DNA of 64,000 bases from Alentia gelatinosa (lineage: Eukaryota; Annelida; Polychaeta; Phyllodocida; Polynoidae): positions 96,424,704 through 96,488,703 of the forward strand of contig OX465582.1 of assembly GCA_950022655.1 (NCBI GenBank), written 5' to 3'. Each line of letters starts with the position of its first letter. Position 1 is the first letter of the stretch. Positions 34,049 to 45,030 of this stretch are shown one piece after another. The notes below the pieces were generated by a model. That model did no database searches, was not told the origin of the DNA, and saw nothing but the letters and a program-made list of their open reading frames with translations. The position numbers and the translations under genes are program-made.

Positions 34049-34482
34049 TAGACTTGCTCAAGTCTTTGATTATGAACATTCAATAAATAATTAAACACAA
34101 TCAGAATAAAGTTCATGACTGGCCCATGAATCACAGACTTGTCCACTATGAACAGAATCTCCTGTTTATGGCCCCAGGACACTCCATGTAACCCGATACC
34201 TCCTCCTACCCCTACCCCTTCCCCTCCTCCAGTTCCCTGGCCGCCTGTGTTGTCATAGCAATACATTTCGAATGCTCCTGACTATGGTCCGATTGAGATC
34301 AAAGTGAGAAGATATCAATCTCTTAGAAGATATCCTAACCAGTACCCATGATATATGTATGGAGAGTGTTAGGAGTACTGGAGCTGAACAGTGTCAGTAA
34401 TCCAACACCATTACCGATTGTACCAGTCCCTGTATCCCAGTGAGGAGGGTAGCCATAGGGTATAGGGACTGGAGCCAGTCTA
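34049..34482 (+). mobile_element. TAGACT MITE, full length, tandem unit 1
   Basis: Starts TAGACTTGCTCAAGTC, ends GGAGCCAGTCTA. Flanked by GGTCGGAAG at 34040-34048 and again at 34483-34491, a perfect 9-bp duplication. Confidence 0.92.
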
Positions 34483-34491
34483 GGTCGGAAG

Positions 34492-34741
34492 TAGACTTGC
34501 TCAAGTCTTTGATTATGAACATTCGTTAAATGATTTAAGAAAATCGGAATACAATTCATTATAGCATGTGTCCTTCTCTGACTGGCCCATGAATCAAAAA
34601 CTTGTCCACTCTGACCAGAATCTCCTGTTTATGACCCCAAGCCACCCCCTGTAACCCTATACCTCCCTCTACCCCCCCCCCCCCCTCCCCTCCTCCAGTT
34701 CCCTGGCCGCCTGTGTTGTCATAGCAATATATTTCCCAGGT
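34492..34741 (+). mobile_element. TAGACT MITE, truncated, tandem unit 2
   Basis: Begins immediately after the right target duplication of unit 1. Contains the left half to TTGTCATAGCAATATATTTC and then stops. A C homopolymer interrupts the C-rich inner tract. Confidence 0.85.
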
Positions 34742-34757
34742 TCATTGATCTAATCGT

Positions 34758-34880
34758 GTTACCTACATTATCTCACCCCTGGGAGGTGTCTCATAGACAA
34801 GGTGTTACATAGACCTGTTGGGTTGAAACGATCAATCATGGTCTAAGACCTATTTGGTTATAGCTGGTCCATACATGTAC
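34758..34880 (+). mobile_element. Composite-element start interrupted by GGAGGTGT MITE fragment
   Basis: TTATCTCACCCCT is followed directly by GGGAGGTGTCTCATAGAC and ACATAGACCTGTTGGGTTGA, as in the MITE at 19096. Confidence 0.6.
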
Positions 34881-35006
34881 ATGGTACATGTACATGGGGA
34901 AGGATCAATAGTGTGGTTCCTCCCTCACAGCATATAACACGATAATATATGAAAGATTCATAAATGTGTTAAATGTAGGTCCAGCCGATATTAAGTAATT
35001 TGTTTC

Positions 35007-35189
35007 GGGGCCATCCATAAATTACGTACGCAGAAATTCCGAAATTTTTGACCCCCCCCCCCCCCCACCCACCCTCTCCCGGTTTTGTACGCAATAGAAC
35101 AAAGAAGGAGCATACGCAAAATTTCCAAAAATTTTGACCCCCCCCCCCCACCCCCCCCTCACTGCGTACGTACTTTATGGATGGCCCCT
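35007..35189. mobile_element. GGGGCCATCCATAAA-type MITE, complete
   Basis: Ends GGGGCCATCCATAAATTACG and TACTTTATGGATGGCCCC are inverted. Two internal AAATTTTTGACCCCC blocks. Confidence 0.88.
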
Positions 35190-36514
35190 TCCTGATCCAA
35201 ATTGATCACTTAATTGAATAGAACGAACTGCAGGAAACGTTTATGTACCTCCGTTAGCATGGTTGATAATTGTTCACATGTCTTCAAATCAACGCTAACC
35301 TACCACGTCCTTCAAGGTGAACTGAGAAAAACACAATGCCGGACATGACTGCGTACGTCGATGTACGTCGTAATGTCAAGGTCATAATGATTTCCTTAAA
35401 GGCATATCCTACAATTCACGGTGGCGCCACCTGGTGAATTTCAAATACAGGGAATTATCGGTAAAAAATGGTTTCTTTTGTGGAAAATCTTTTTCCAAAT
35501 GGAAAGTGGCATGTAGGGCCTGCAAGGTCCAACATCGAGTGCCTCTGGGTCCCGGTGGGGTCCCTTTTTCCGTTAGAAGAAAAATTGTTTCTTGTCATTT
35601 ATTCTAATTCCAAATGAATAAATATGATGTTTTGTCCAGTTTAACCAGCCTTAATTGGTAAAATAGGCCAATTTTCATTTGCCTGATTTATATAGGAAAT
35701 GTACAATTTTCTTCAATTCTTTCAAAAACAAAGACGGAGACATGAATTTTAAAACTTAAATGTATAGTACTATATATTTACTATATTCTGTGAAGGTTTG
35801 AGGAAACTGACATGGAAATTACAGTGTGAAAAAAATTAGAATTTCTAAATATTCTTTAATAAAATGTTCATAATATTGATCTCTAAACCAAAAACTCGCA
35901 ATGTAACCCCGGATTTTTAAGTTAGATATATGTTCTATAACACTTGAAGGTTATCATACTCAATTTTCAGGAAATTGACATGGGTTTTAATGTTCAAGCC
36001 AACTTGTTCGATATCCCTTCAATAATGTACTTTTATAACCTAGTACATGTACAGAGCGTCCTAAGGTGCACATCTGGGAGAGGGCCTTTGAGAGCATTGA
36101 ACCATGTGTGCCACTGAAAACTTTGTAGTCCTGTAGCTGCTACTGAGGGTCGGTCCGTTACGGTTGGTTGGTTGAGAAATGTGAGTTCTAGGCGTATATT
36201 ATCAGAAACACAACATGATACAGCGAGAATGATTTGCTGAACACAATTGATTTTTGTGCATCCTCCGCCGGACTATGGGACAGAGAACCCCATTATAAGG
36301 TTCACAACTCACATTAAAATCTGAAATTGATAAAGGGTTCCTGTTGCACCGGGTACTAACATTAATGGAATTCCCATAAATATAGGTTCCTACTTACATA
36401 TCATTGAATGACAAGTTAATCAGCCATCAGAAATATTGAATATGATCTCCTGGGGAGATGAATTTGCAAATGCCATTCTTTTGGATTAGCTTACAGTTTT
36501 ATGTTGTTTGTCAC
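35190..36514. other. Intronic, no feature recognised
   Basis: Long AT-rich stretch. GGCATATCCTACAATTCACG near 35401 resembles a block at 53606 (AGGTAGATCCTATAATTCAC), so part is probably an old repeat. Confidence 0.45.
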
Positions 36515-36775
36515 TAGGGTCCATAGGGTTCGTACATATAGACAGCCCAATAAAATTCTAGGCTTTTCCAGGCTCTGGTATCTTTTTTTCCAGGCACATC
36601 TGGTCACTGTTTTTAAAACCACGTCTGATTCATCACCACATTTGGTTTCATCTTCCTCACTACCTGTGGCATTTCAGTGGTTTGGGATAGATATCTTCAA
36701 AATTATAATCTCAAAGTACATCCTGCAGGAAAGTGCGATCCTAGGTAGAAGATATTACAATTAGATTATAGGACT
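36515..36775. mobile_element. TTTTCCAGGC-rich element
   Basis: AGGGTTCGTACATATAG, AGGCTTTTCCAGGCTCTGG and TTTCAGTGGTTTGGGATAGA recur, with one more copy at 54195. Confidence 0.7.
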
Positions 36776-36781
36776 CTTTAT

Positions 36782-36962
36782 TGCAGTAAAACCCCGCTTC
36801 TGGGACACCTGGGTTAAGGGAACAACCCGCTTAAAAGGACAAATTTGCTCGGAACAGAAATTGCTATTTAGTTTATTCTGACCCCGCTTAAGGAGTGCAC
36901 CCCGCTTTAAGGGACACTTTTCTCGGTACGGAGCGTTCCCCCTTAAGCGGGGTTTTACTGTA
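36782..36962. mobile_element. AGTAAAACCCCGC-type MITE, complete
   Basis: Ends TGCAGTAAAACCCCGCTTC and AAGCGGGGTTTTACTGTATA with several internal CCCCGCTTAA blocks. Confidence 0.88.
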
Positions 36963-37399
36963 TACGATATTTCTCCCCACACCACCCACATTAAAAGCTT
37001 AATAATTAATTAACGGAGGTCAAAATGAAGAGTTCATCTGTAATCTCACGTGTTATAGATAGTGAACGATCGCTTGTACTCTCCCTAGTCACAGATACAA
37101 CCCGAGTTGACATCAATTCTATCACCAAGCGCCCAACGTGCGAGTTATTGATCGTAGGCCGCGTTGACTCTGACCTAATATTGATGGTGTTAGCCGGCCT
37201 TTGGTGGAGGAGAAAGCCTCAGTACCGTCAGCGCACTGAAGCGGACACGCTACTGTTACGGCCAGCTTCAAAAGAGGCTGCTCATAATGACATATAGAGT
37301 GTACCTGTGTGTAGTACGCTCACTGGAGCTTTAGCCTTACACCGAGATGAAAGCTGGGACTGGAGAAAGAAATTTAAAACGTATATCAAAGAGGATAAT

Positions 37400-37512
37400 T
37401 TATAGAAAACATTTTGGTAAAGAACGGCTATGAATCGATATATATATTGCAAGAGTTGCCGGTAAATATGAAATGTCAGAATTTCGTCATTTGTTGGAAA
37501 ACTTTGCATCCA
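37400..37512. repeat. Dispersed repeat, copy 1
   Basis: TATGAATCGATATATATATT and AAATATGAAATGTCAGAATT correspond to 39555 and 39590. Confidence 0.65.
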
Positions 37513-37609
37513 TGTTTACACCTTGTTATCATGATTAATAAAAATATTGTTATCTTGATCTACACCTGGAAAGTATAACGTTCCTGATATAAGTACTAAG
37601 AAAGAAATT

Positions 37610-37885
37610 GATTCGTGTTTGGTCTGTGTCCTCATTCGCCATCGAGTTTGGAGTGCACAGTAATATGAACGAGGCGATAGCCGAGTGAATATTCTGAAGC
37701 ACTCCAAACGAGATGGCGAATGGGGAATCAGACCAAGCACGAATATGTTTCTGATTTTATCTTAGCCTGGACATATTTATCTGTTTATCACTCGTTGAGT
37801 ATGAGTTACTGTACTCGCTAGCCCGTTGAGTACGAGTTCATAATGTTAAGCCTATGGACGTTCATACCAGGCTAAGATAAATGTT
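37610..37885 (-). mobile_element. Two-hairpin composite element, TTATCTTAGCC subtype
   Basis: Hairpin arms ATCGAGTTTGGAGTGC and GCACTCCAAACGAGAT with tip GAACGAGGCGATAGCCGAGT. Module TTATCTTAGCCTGG to CCAGGCTAAGATAAA. Confidence 0.85.
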
Positions 37886-38085
37886 ACTGTTAATAACACC
37901 GCTCTACAGTTCTACCACAGTATACTATGCACAGGTGGACTCTCCTCCCACATTTATCCCCACTCTGCTACTATTCCAATAACATAACAGGTACCATGGA
38001 CGACAACATTCCACAAATATATAAACATGTTTGCGCAGTCTAGGAGAGCTGACTTGATCCTCATAACACTGATCACAGGACCCAC

Positions 38086-38527
38086 TAGACTTGCTCAAGT
38101 CTTTGATTATGAGCATTCATTAAATGATTAAACACAATCAGAATAAAGGTCATTATAGTATTTATCCTTCTCTGACGGGCCCATGAATCAAAGACATGTC
38201 CAGTAGGAACGAAATCTCCTGTTTATGGCCCCAAGCTGCTCCCTGTAACCCTATACCTCCTCATACCCCTCCCCCTCCCTCCCTCCAGTTCTCTGGCCAC
38301 CTGTGTTGTCATAGCCATGGTCCTGACTGTGACCCGATTGAGATCAAAGTGATATGGTATCAATCTACCAGCAGATATCCTGACCAGTAGCCAGGATATC
38401 TGTATGGAGAGTGTTGGGACTACTGGTGCTAAACAGCGCCAGAAATCCAACACTATTACCGATTGTACCAGTCCCTGTATCCCAGCGAGGAGGGTAGCCA
38501 TAGTATGCAGGGACTGGAGCCAGTCTA
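38086..38527 (+). mobile_element. TAGACT MITE, full length
   Basis: Starts TAGACTTGCTCAAGTC, ends GGAGCCAGTCTA. Flanks AGGACCCAC and AGGCCCCAC match at 8 of 9 positions. Confidence 0.92.
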
Positions 38528-38596
38528 AGGCCCCACCTGTATATATCCCCACGTGGCCTCTCCTAAACACATAGACATTTGCAAGGCTTTTAAATC

Positions 38597-38820
38597 ATTA
38601 TCCCACCCCGGTATTTTTCTCCATAGGCTTAACGTTAGTAACTCCTACTCCACGGCTGTGTAGGTAGTGTACCCAATACTCACTGGCTAATCGGGGGAGT
38701 TATCTTATTGATTAACAATGTTCCTGATCATGTATATATGGGGTGAGATAGAATCAGAAACCCACTCGATAAAAAGATATAAGTCCGCACTCCACCTCGT
38801 TTTCATCACATGAGTTTCCT
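38597..38820 (+). mobile_element. Two-hairpin composite element
   Basis: TTATCCCACCCCGGTATTTT to TATGGGGTGAGATAGAATC, then a partial hairpin. Confidence 0.78.
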
Positions 38821-39011
38821 TCTAAGTCCCACATGGCCTATTACCAGCAAAAAATGAACGATGCTGATGTTAACTCCGGGGTTCCCAGTGGACGTGCTTG
38901 GTCTGCTACTCTTTACTCTATTTGTTAACGACACGGGTGCCAATATTAACCTCATGTTGCATACAATACGCGGCTGACATAATAGTGTATGCTGCTAGTA
39001 TGAACCTGCCT

Positions 39012-39182
39012 GGGGCCCGTTGAATAATCTAGAATAGCACATGAACACCATCTTCTGTACCTCATACAAGGTCTATCATTTAATAATTATAAGTTCTTTC
39101 GCTAGGCCAGTCTTAAAGTAGCCGTTCATAAGGTCGTCCATGAGTGTTGAATAAAGTTGACCCACATCGTTCCTGTGTCTTC
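39012..39182. mobile_element. GGGGCC...AATCTAGGATC MITE, right end lost
   Basis: TGGGGCCCGTTGAATAATCT, inner TAAGGTCGTCCATGAGTGTT. The right terminus is absent. Confidence 0.75.
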
Positions 39183-39227
39183 TTGGTCTACTTTTCAAGA
39201 TTTGGACTTCCCCTAACGTCTGACAGG

Positions 39228-39291
39228 CCTAGGAGGAGGGGTGTGGTAGGTGGATGGGTAGCCATAGGATGCAGGGACTGGAACCCGTCTA
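39228..39291 (+). mobile_element. TAGACT MITE, right-end fragment
   Basis: AGCCATAGGATGCAGGGACT followed by GGAACCCGTCTA. Confidence 0.6.
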
Positions 39292-39519
39292 CGTAGCTCT
39301 CTGCCTGACATCGCCCCTCTAAGGATGTAGTGTCCCTCAGACGAGTACAACATCGTAGGCTAAGAGTAGCTCCATGTAATAGTATGAAACTCCAGACGAT
39401 ATATAACTGGCATGACAGCCTAAGGTAGAAATGTTAACTGATAGATGACCACGTAAACAATATCAAGGATGAACGTCGGCACTGAGGGAAAAAAAATTGG
39501 AAATTCAAAACACTTATAA

Positions 39520-39645
39520 GAAATAATCATCTATAACATAATTTGGAAGAGAATGGCAATGAATCGATATACATTCCTGTTGCTAGTGAATATGAAATGT
39601 CGGAATTCCATCATTTGTCGAAAAACTTGCATCCCTGCATTATAA
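39520..39645. repeat. Dispersed repeat, copy 2
   Basis: Matches 37400-37512. The plus ORF starting at 39543 lies over it and continues into a proline run; I do not regard it as a gene. Confidence 0.6.
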
Positions 39646-41019
39646 AAGGATGTCAGCAGCCTTTGCAGGAAATCCCTGAAGTGGTTGCTACAATGAACTC
39701 CCCTCCACCACCACCGCCGCCCCCCAAACTACAATGTACAAGATTACTGGGAACTCAAAAATGATAACTGTGACCCCTGTTGAGTAGGACTGATACTACA
39801 GTCTGTGCTCTCCAAGCAGAGCCGTGCCTTTTATGTTTAATTTGTGTTCCTGATGTTCGTTCAAATTGGTTTATTTAGTAACTGCCCAATCATTTCAGGG
39901 ACTTCAGGGATTCTCATCCATGCATTATCTATTGCCAGCTTGTTCGGGAAATCCCTGAAGACCATGACAGTTATATTGGAAACTTTTACAGGGAAGTACG
40001 GTATATAGATATGACATCGGGGGTTGACATACACAGGTTCTATTGAGGCTTTTAGAGAGTGAGGACAATATTTCTGTGTGTCAAAAAGTTCCCTGATTTC
40101 AGGGATTTTCCTGAACTCTAACATCCCTAATTATATACAAACTCCCGAAGAGCACTGACCGTTAGCACCCGGAAGACATGCTTATCTGTAGCAATAATGA
40201 AATACGAAGCAAGCATATCCAACATCGTATGATCAAATATGAAACGTCACCCATGTATCGTGATTCTGTGCATATGGGACGGACTTTCTACTATTGTACA
40301 ATCAATGCGCCATTGCCTAATGTAGCATACTTTAAATGGGCCCTGAAGTCTTAGCATTGACTGCGGGTATCTCTCTAATTTTAGATATATTTCTTCTTAA
40401 CATAAATTACGGCGACGGTGTGCTATAAGTCCTCCTATTTGTTCAACTCAAGTTCAACTCCAGTGCAAAGTTATGCTGGGGAAAACCACGGTGGAAGATC
40501 TTACGCCTGTAAGAACTATTGTGTGCTAATGAAAAAAACAGAAGATACTCTTGGCATACGAAGCTATGTAATTCAAAATATGTCAACTCACTGAGACCGG
40601 TGCCAGAATAGGTTGAGACTGATAGTTGTTATTTAAATATGGTTATGCTGTAATTTGGCAGCGTCACTTATCAGGTGTTCTACCTTTGTAGGCATGTTTC
40701 ACTATCACACAACCAAGTACAAACACATCTCTCCACATGGCACGACTAATGGACTATTAATGAATCGGTTAAAGGGCACTGATTCACCAACACCGTAGAG
40801 TATCATGAAAGGCCATGTGCCTGATGAAGCTAATTGAAATCTTGATTCATTTAGATACTGCTTCAGGATGACTTGGTTATTAGCACTTTCTGTGGAAATC
40901 TTATCGATTAAACGTACATGGGCTCAGCATGACCAAATACCTTCACTCTGATGACCCAACTACATTGGGTAGACCGGAGTTATAATGCTTCTCGTCCGCT
41001 ATTTTCTTTTGAAATTTTT
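39646..41019. other. Intronic, no gene recognised
   Basis: Contains several copies of CAGGGA(A/C)TT-like words at 39660-40130 (AAATCCCTGAAG occurs twice), probably an old repeat. Otherwise AT-rich. Confidence 0.45.
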
Positions 41020-41110
41020 TTTAGAGGACCAATCAGAAAGAGGAACACCATTTTGGCGGGAACGATCGGGAATATAAACTCAGGGCAAGCCTTTCCTCAC
41101 TGTGGTCGTG
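41020..41110 (+). promoter_or_regulatory. Compact CCAAT - E2F - TATA cluster, antisense to the gene
   Basis: GGACCAATCAG (CCAAT at 41029-41033), TTTTGGCGGGAA at 41051-41062 (E2F consensus) and TATAAA at 41073-41078, all within 50 bp. The order resembles proliferation or histone-type promoters. Initiation would be near 41103 and run towards the exon at 41527, antisense. No recognisable product follows. Confidence 0.4.
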
Positions 41111-41526
41111 AGCTACCTCTGCTACCTCTCTCACACACGACATACACGAAAACAGGGTTTCATTTCAGGAAGCATAAACAAACTGATTATGGAAGTATAT
41201 CAATGCAAAAGTCCACCAAGGCTGCGCCGCATCTAATGTCACATCACAGCCTGCAGCATTTGTAACTCATGAAATGGGATACAAATGCTGAGCTCATGGA
41301 CTTGGATATTCAAGTCTGTACTGCTCTGCATAAATTGTTATGCAGTTTTATACAGTGGGTTTACCAATTTTTGAACAGATATACTTTCAAAGTTTGTTTA
41401 CGCTCCCTTTTCAAGTGCCAAACCACTTTGCATATGGCCATATATGTCAAACTCTGTTTCCGTGTATTGGGTAGACAGTGTGACCCAGTTACGCTCCGGG
41501 AAACTAGGTCACCGTGACCTACTTAC

Positions 41527-41673
41527 ATCGAGACCGAGGCGGGCCGCCTTGTGGAGCAGCGTCTCTCCCGTTTCCTTGCAGATGACCAGACGCCGAGCCA
41601 TTTCCGGTGCCGACAGCGCCTCCTGGTTGGCGCAGTCGTCGGCGCCGCGAGATTCGATACTTTCCGTTTCCAC
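41527..41673 (-). CDS. BCOR: BCOR-like exon: start of ankyrin repeat 1
   Basis: A 147-nt, 49-codon exon in phase 0 at both ends. The acceptor is CTTTGACAG and the donor GAT|GTAAGT. It encodes VETES at the start and closes with GETLLHKAARLGLD, the first helix of ankyrin repeat 1; vertebrate BCOR has GETLLQRAARLG at the same point. Residues about 283-331 of the partial protein. The preceding stretch (MARRLVICKE) corresponds to the conserved lead-in to the repeats. It is more GC- and CpG-rich than its flanking introns. A promoter-like cluster on the opposite strand lies about 430 bp beyond its donor. Confidence 0.95.
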
Positions 41674-41767
41674 CTGTCAAAGAAAGGGGCACATTAGCAA
41701 AAGGTTAGGAAAGTACGCTACTAACTTAAATGTACATCAGTTCACTGTATGTACGAATATAAGTCAC

Positions 41768-41905
41768 AGGGATGCCAGTTGGGGTCAGAAAAAAACATTG
41801 AAATATTTGTCATTGCAATACCGAGTTTACCCATTGCATATGCATTACAGTGAAGAGTCAAGGGATCAAGGGAAAGCTCAAGTTTTAGAATCCTAGGGTT
41901 ATCAG
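41768..41905. mobile_element. GGGATGCCAGTTGGGG element, left part
   Basis: CAGGGATGCCAGTTGGGGTC, GAAATATTTGTCATTGCAAT, then TCAAGGGAAAGCTCAAG. Confidence 0.7.
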
Positions 41906-42012
41906 TCTATGTATAGAACATGAGTATGAAAAATAAACACTGCAATATATAAAAAAAAAGAAAAAAAAGAAAGAAAGGGCATATGAATAACCAACACGAA
42001 CTGAAGAAAACA

Positions 42013-42445
42013 CAGGGATGCCAGTTGGGGCCAGAAAAAGAAGACATTGAAATATTTTTCATTGCAATACAGGGGTTTTACGCTAGACTTTGATTATGAA
42101 CATTCATTAAATGATTAAACACAATCATAATAAAGTTCATTATAGTATGTATCCTTCTCTGACTGGCCCATGTATCCCAGCGAGGAGGGATGAGGTTGGT
42201 GGAGGGGTAGAATAGGATGCAGGGACTGGAGCCAGTCTAGGTTTACGCATTACATACACATTACAGTGGGGAATCAAGGGAAAGCTCAAGTCTTGACATG
42301 GGTCAGGGGAGAGGTACAGCGGGAGATAGTGGGCTGTAGCTGTATTGGCTAATTAAAAGTTGGTATATGAATATTACACAAGGGAAAATATCATTGATTC
42401 TAAAAATGAAACATTTCAATGTAAACATTCAAAAATGGCATCCCG
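42013..42445. mobile_element. GGGATGCCAGTTGGGG element with nested MITE
   Basis: CAGGGATGCCAGTTGGGGCC to AAAAATGGCATCCCGG, split by a TAGACT MITE at 42084-42239. Confidence 0.8.
42084..42239 (+). mobile_element. TAGACT MITE nested in another element
   Basis: Left terminus shortened to TAGACTTTGATT; right end GGAGCCAGTCTA. Flanks GTTTTACGC and GGTTTACGC match at 8 of 9 positions. Confidence 0.87.
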
Positions 42446-43385
42446 GATAACGGCCATTGTATGCACACAAAAATTGTAAGGAGTAATTCCAATGAAATTC
42501 TTTCTATCTTTCAAATAACCAAGATTCCTGAGAACCTTTAGTACATGCTGCCCTCATCCCTCTCATATATGTGCACCAGAAAGATCTGCCTTCTGGCTAC
42601 CTCGTTATAATTCAATACGACTACAATGGCATTACAACTTCTTGGGAGTGTGCGGGAGTTGCTCACAGAGCAGCTCACCCAATAATATTCACCTACGTTT
42701 AATTTAACGAGAATGATTTCAAGCTTAATGAATTATAAGAATGCATCATTAAGGATGTGACACACAGTATTCTGACCATAAAGACTCTAGACAAAGGGAC
42801 GGCTATCAAAATCCAATGTTACTTCCGCAGCTCTGATGAATGGAGGACACCAGATATCTACTATAATGAACATAAATCCTCCAGCCACACTAGAAAATCG
42901 AGTTCGTTAAAGTCAAACGACTTGGCATCTGAACCTCGACATATTTAACAGCCCGTACAACATGCCCTACTTGGTATACAACCAGAACTATCTGAACTCC
43001 TGGCCCTCATTAAAAAAAAAAGGTTCTTAATGACTAACCTGGAAATTTTAGCCAAATACGCATACGGCATATAGTCATATGTAGAGCGACAAGAATGGAC
43101 ATGGTTGAAAACGAAATACTTGACATATATGGAATCATAAAGTGATATTGCATGAAATAATTGCACCATTCATAATAGACGGAGATACTTCTGCATTATT
43201 TTTCATCACCAGGTGGCATTCACAAGACGCAAGACTTTCACAAAAAATTGAAATTTAGTAGATACTTGTTTCATGTTTTGATCAAAATTAACCTGTTAAA
43301 AACATAAGCCAACGATCTAGTTCGTCTGCTAAAAACAAAAAGGTGATATGTTTTAAGTGTCTGGGTGTGGCGACATGGTCATTTC
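42446..43385. other. Intronic, no feature recognised
   Basis: AT-rich with no repeat shared elsewhere in the window that I could see. Confidence 0.45.
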
Positions 43386-43653
43386 GATAAACAGTAAATT
43401 CCCGCGTCTATCACGCATCTTGCGTATATATATATAGCGCACCCCGACTTTGGGGGAATCCGTACCTGGGGCTTGAGTGTCTTGGGTAAAAACCTGCGTG
43501 TAAGTCACCCCCCGACTTTGGGAAAATCCTATAAAACACACCGCCCATCCCACCAACAACCCCCACCCTACTTTGTCATTTCCAGCAGGAAAATGTGGTG
43601 TCAGCCTCCCACAGTACAAATATTTGTTGGAATAAATAAATAAATAAATAAAT

Positions 43654-43691
<38 letters not shown>

Positions 43692-43940
43692 GTATATATA
43701 TACATATATAATGCAGTAATATTATAATACAAAATTTAAATTATATATATATATATATGTATATATATATTTTTTGAAGGCACTTCTAATGGTACCCCTC
43801 GGAATTCTCAATTGGAATTCTCAATTGCCCTGGGGAAAACCCGCGCGTAAGACGCACCCTGAGTTTGGACGAATCCAATAATTCGCACCAGGCGTTTGGT
43901 TCGCGTATAAGACGCGTCTTAAACGCGGAGATTTACGGTA
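43386..43940. mobile_element. AACAGTAAATTCCCGCG-type MITE with internal TA microsatellite
   Basis: Left AACAGTAAATTCCCGCG; right AACGCGGAGATTTACGGTA. Internal CACCCCGACTTTGGG blocks occur three times, with (TA)n at 43655-43765. Confidence 0.75.
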
Positions 43941-43949
43941 GTTACTATC

Positions 43950-44394
43950 AAAGGGGGGCGTCCACCAACCACGACAAGGCTACAACAATGGCTTTCCGAC
44001 AAGGTACACGACAGCTCTACGATTGGAAGCCTTGTCGTAGCCTTGTCGTGGTTGGTGGACCCCAGTTCCCGACAAGAGGCTACGACAAGGCCACGACAGG
44101 CTGCGACATGAAGTTTGTCGAGCTTCCGACAAGGTTACGACAATATCGAACATGTTCGATTTTTGCTACGACTGGACCTTTGTCGTGGAGTGTTGTGGTT
44201 TCCTCGATATCACTGTCGTAGTGTGTCGGAACAATGGGCGCCTTTTTTACGGGAACCAGCAACGTCTACGACACGCCCCGACACCGCTGTCCCGACAATG
44301 CTCTTCTCACGACAAGGCTGCGACAAGGCTGCGATTGGAACTTTCATGTCAGCACTTGTCGTAGCCTTGTCGTGGTTAGTGGACGCCCCCCTTT
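43950..44394. mobile_element. Palindromic-core element built of CGACAAGG words
   Basis: Inverted ends AAGGGGGGCGTCCACCAACC and TAGTGGACGCCCCCCTT. The interior repeats ACGACAAGG and CTTGTCGTAG many times in both orientations. Centre AATATCGAACATGTTCGAT at 44142-44160. ORFs with RQGYD-like text are repeat artefacts. Confidence 0.8.
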
Positions 44395-44764
44395 ACTGTG
44401 CCGAGTGTCAGCCAGTCAATTAACCCGAAAGACATGGCTGTGACGTCAAAGCTACTATGTCACAGATGATGATCGATGGGATTCTCCTTGTAACCTAGGG
44501 TGGACAAAATATACATGTATTTTGCTTTTTTTTTCATTACACATTGGGGTTGTTTTATTTTCTACGCCAACGAGAGTCTAAGGGCCGAGGAGAGGTTGTA
44601 CGAGGGTTTGGGTTTGATTAGCTGATTTATCGAGGGGAAGGACAGTTGTAGCAGACGATAGACGAGCTCTCCTCCATTCACGTTTTACAATTTATCATCG
44701 GGCTGGGATACCTCGTCCATAGTGTCCTTCACCTCTCCTGGCGGGCAACACCCTATTATAGGGC

Positions 44765-45030
44765 AGGGATGTCAGTTGGGGTCAGGGAAAAAAAGTGGAA
44801 ATATTTGTGGATTTTTCTGCCTCTGTGAGACCAAGGAGACCAATAATATGTCCTTGTAGGCCATGGCATCGGGCTGAGGGTCTGTGGGGAGGTTCAAACC
44901 ACTGTTTTATTGGTGTAAATGAGGCTAAATCAATATCATCTTTGTTTGACACAAGAAAAAGCATTTACATATTCTGAAAACGAAAAAGTGGATTTCCACG
45001 GAAAAGTGGAAAACTGACATCTCTATGACT
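44765..45030. mobile_element. GGGATGTCAGTTGGGG element
   Basis: CAGGGATGTCAGTTGGGGTC to AAAACTGACATCTCTA. Internal GGTTCAAACCACTGTTTTAT and GGATTTCCACGGAAAAG. Confidence 0.82.

Noticed and set aside
39543..39764. Plus ORF beginning MEENGNESIYIPV
   Set aside because: It overlaps a dispersed repeat also present at 37400, where the frame is not kept, and ends in a proline run.
41186..41517. Decayed histone H3 gene
   Set aside because: Short matches (KQT, KST, LRE) are separated by wrong distances and the frame between them has no similarity; chance is likely.
43865..44443. Overlapping plus ORFs with RQGYDKA-like repeats
   Set aside because: Translation of the CGACAAGG-word element in several frames; not a protein repeat.
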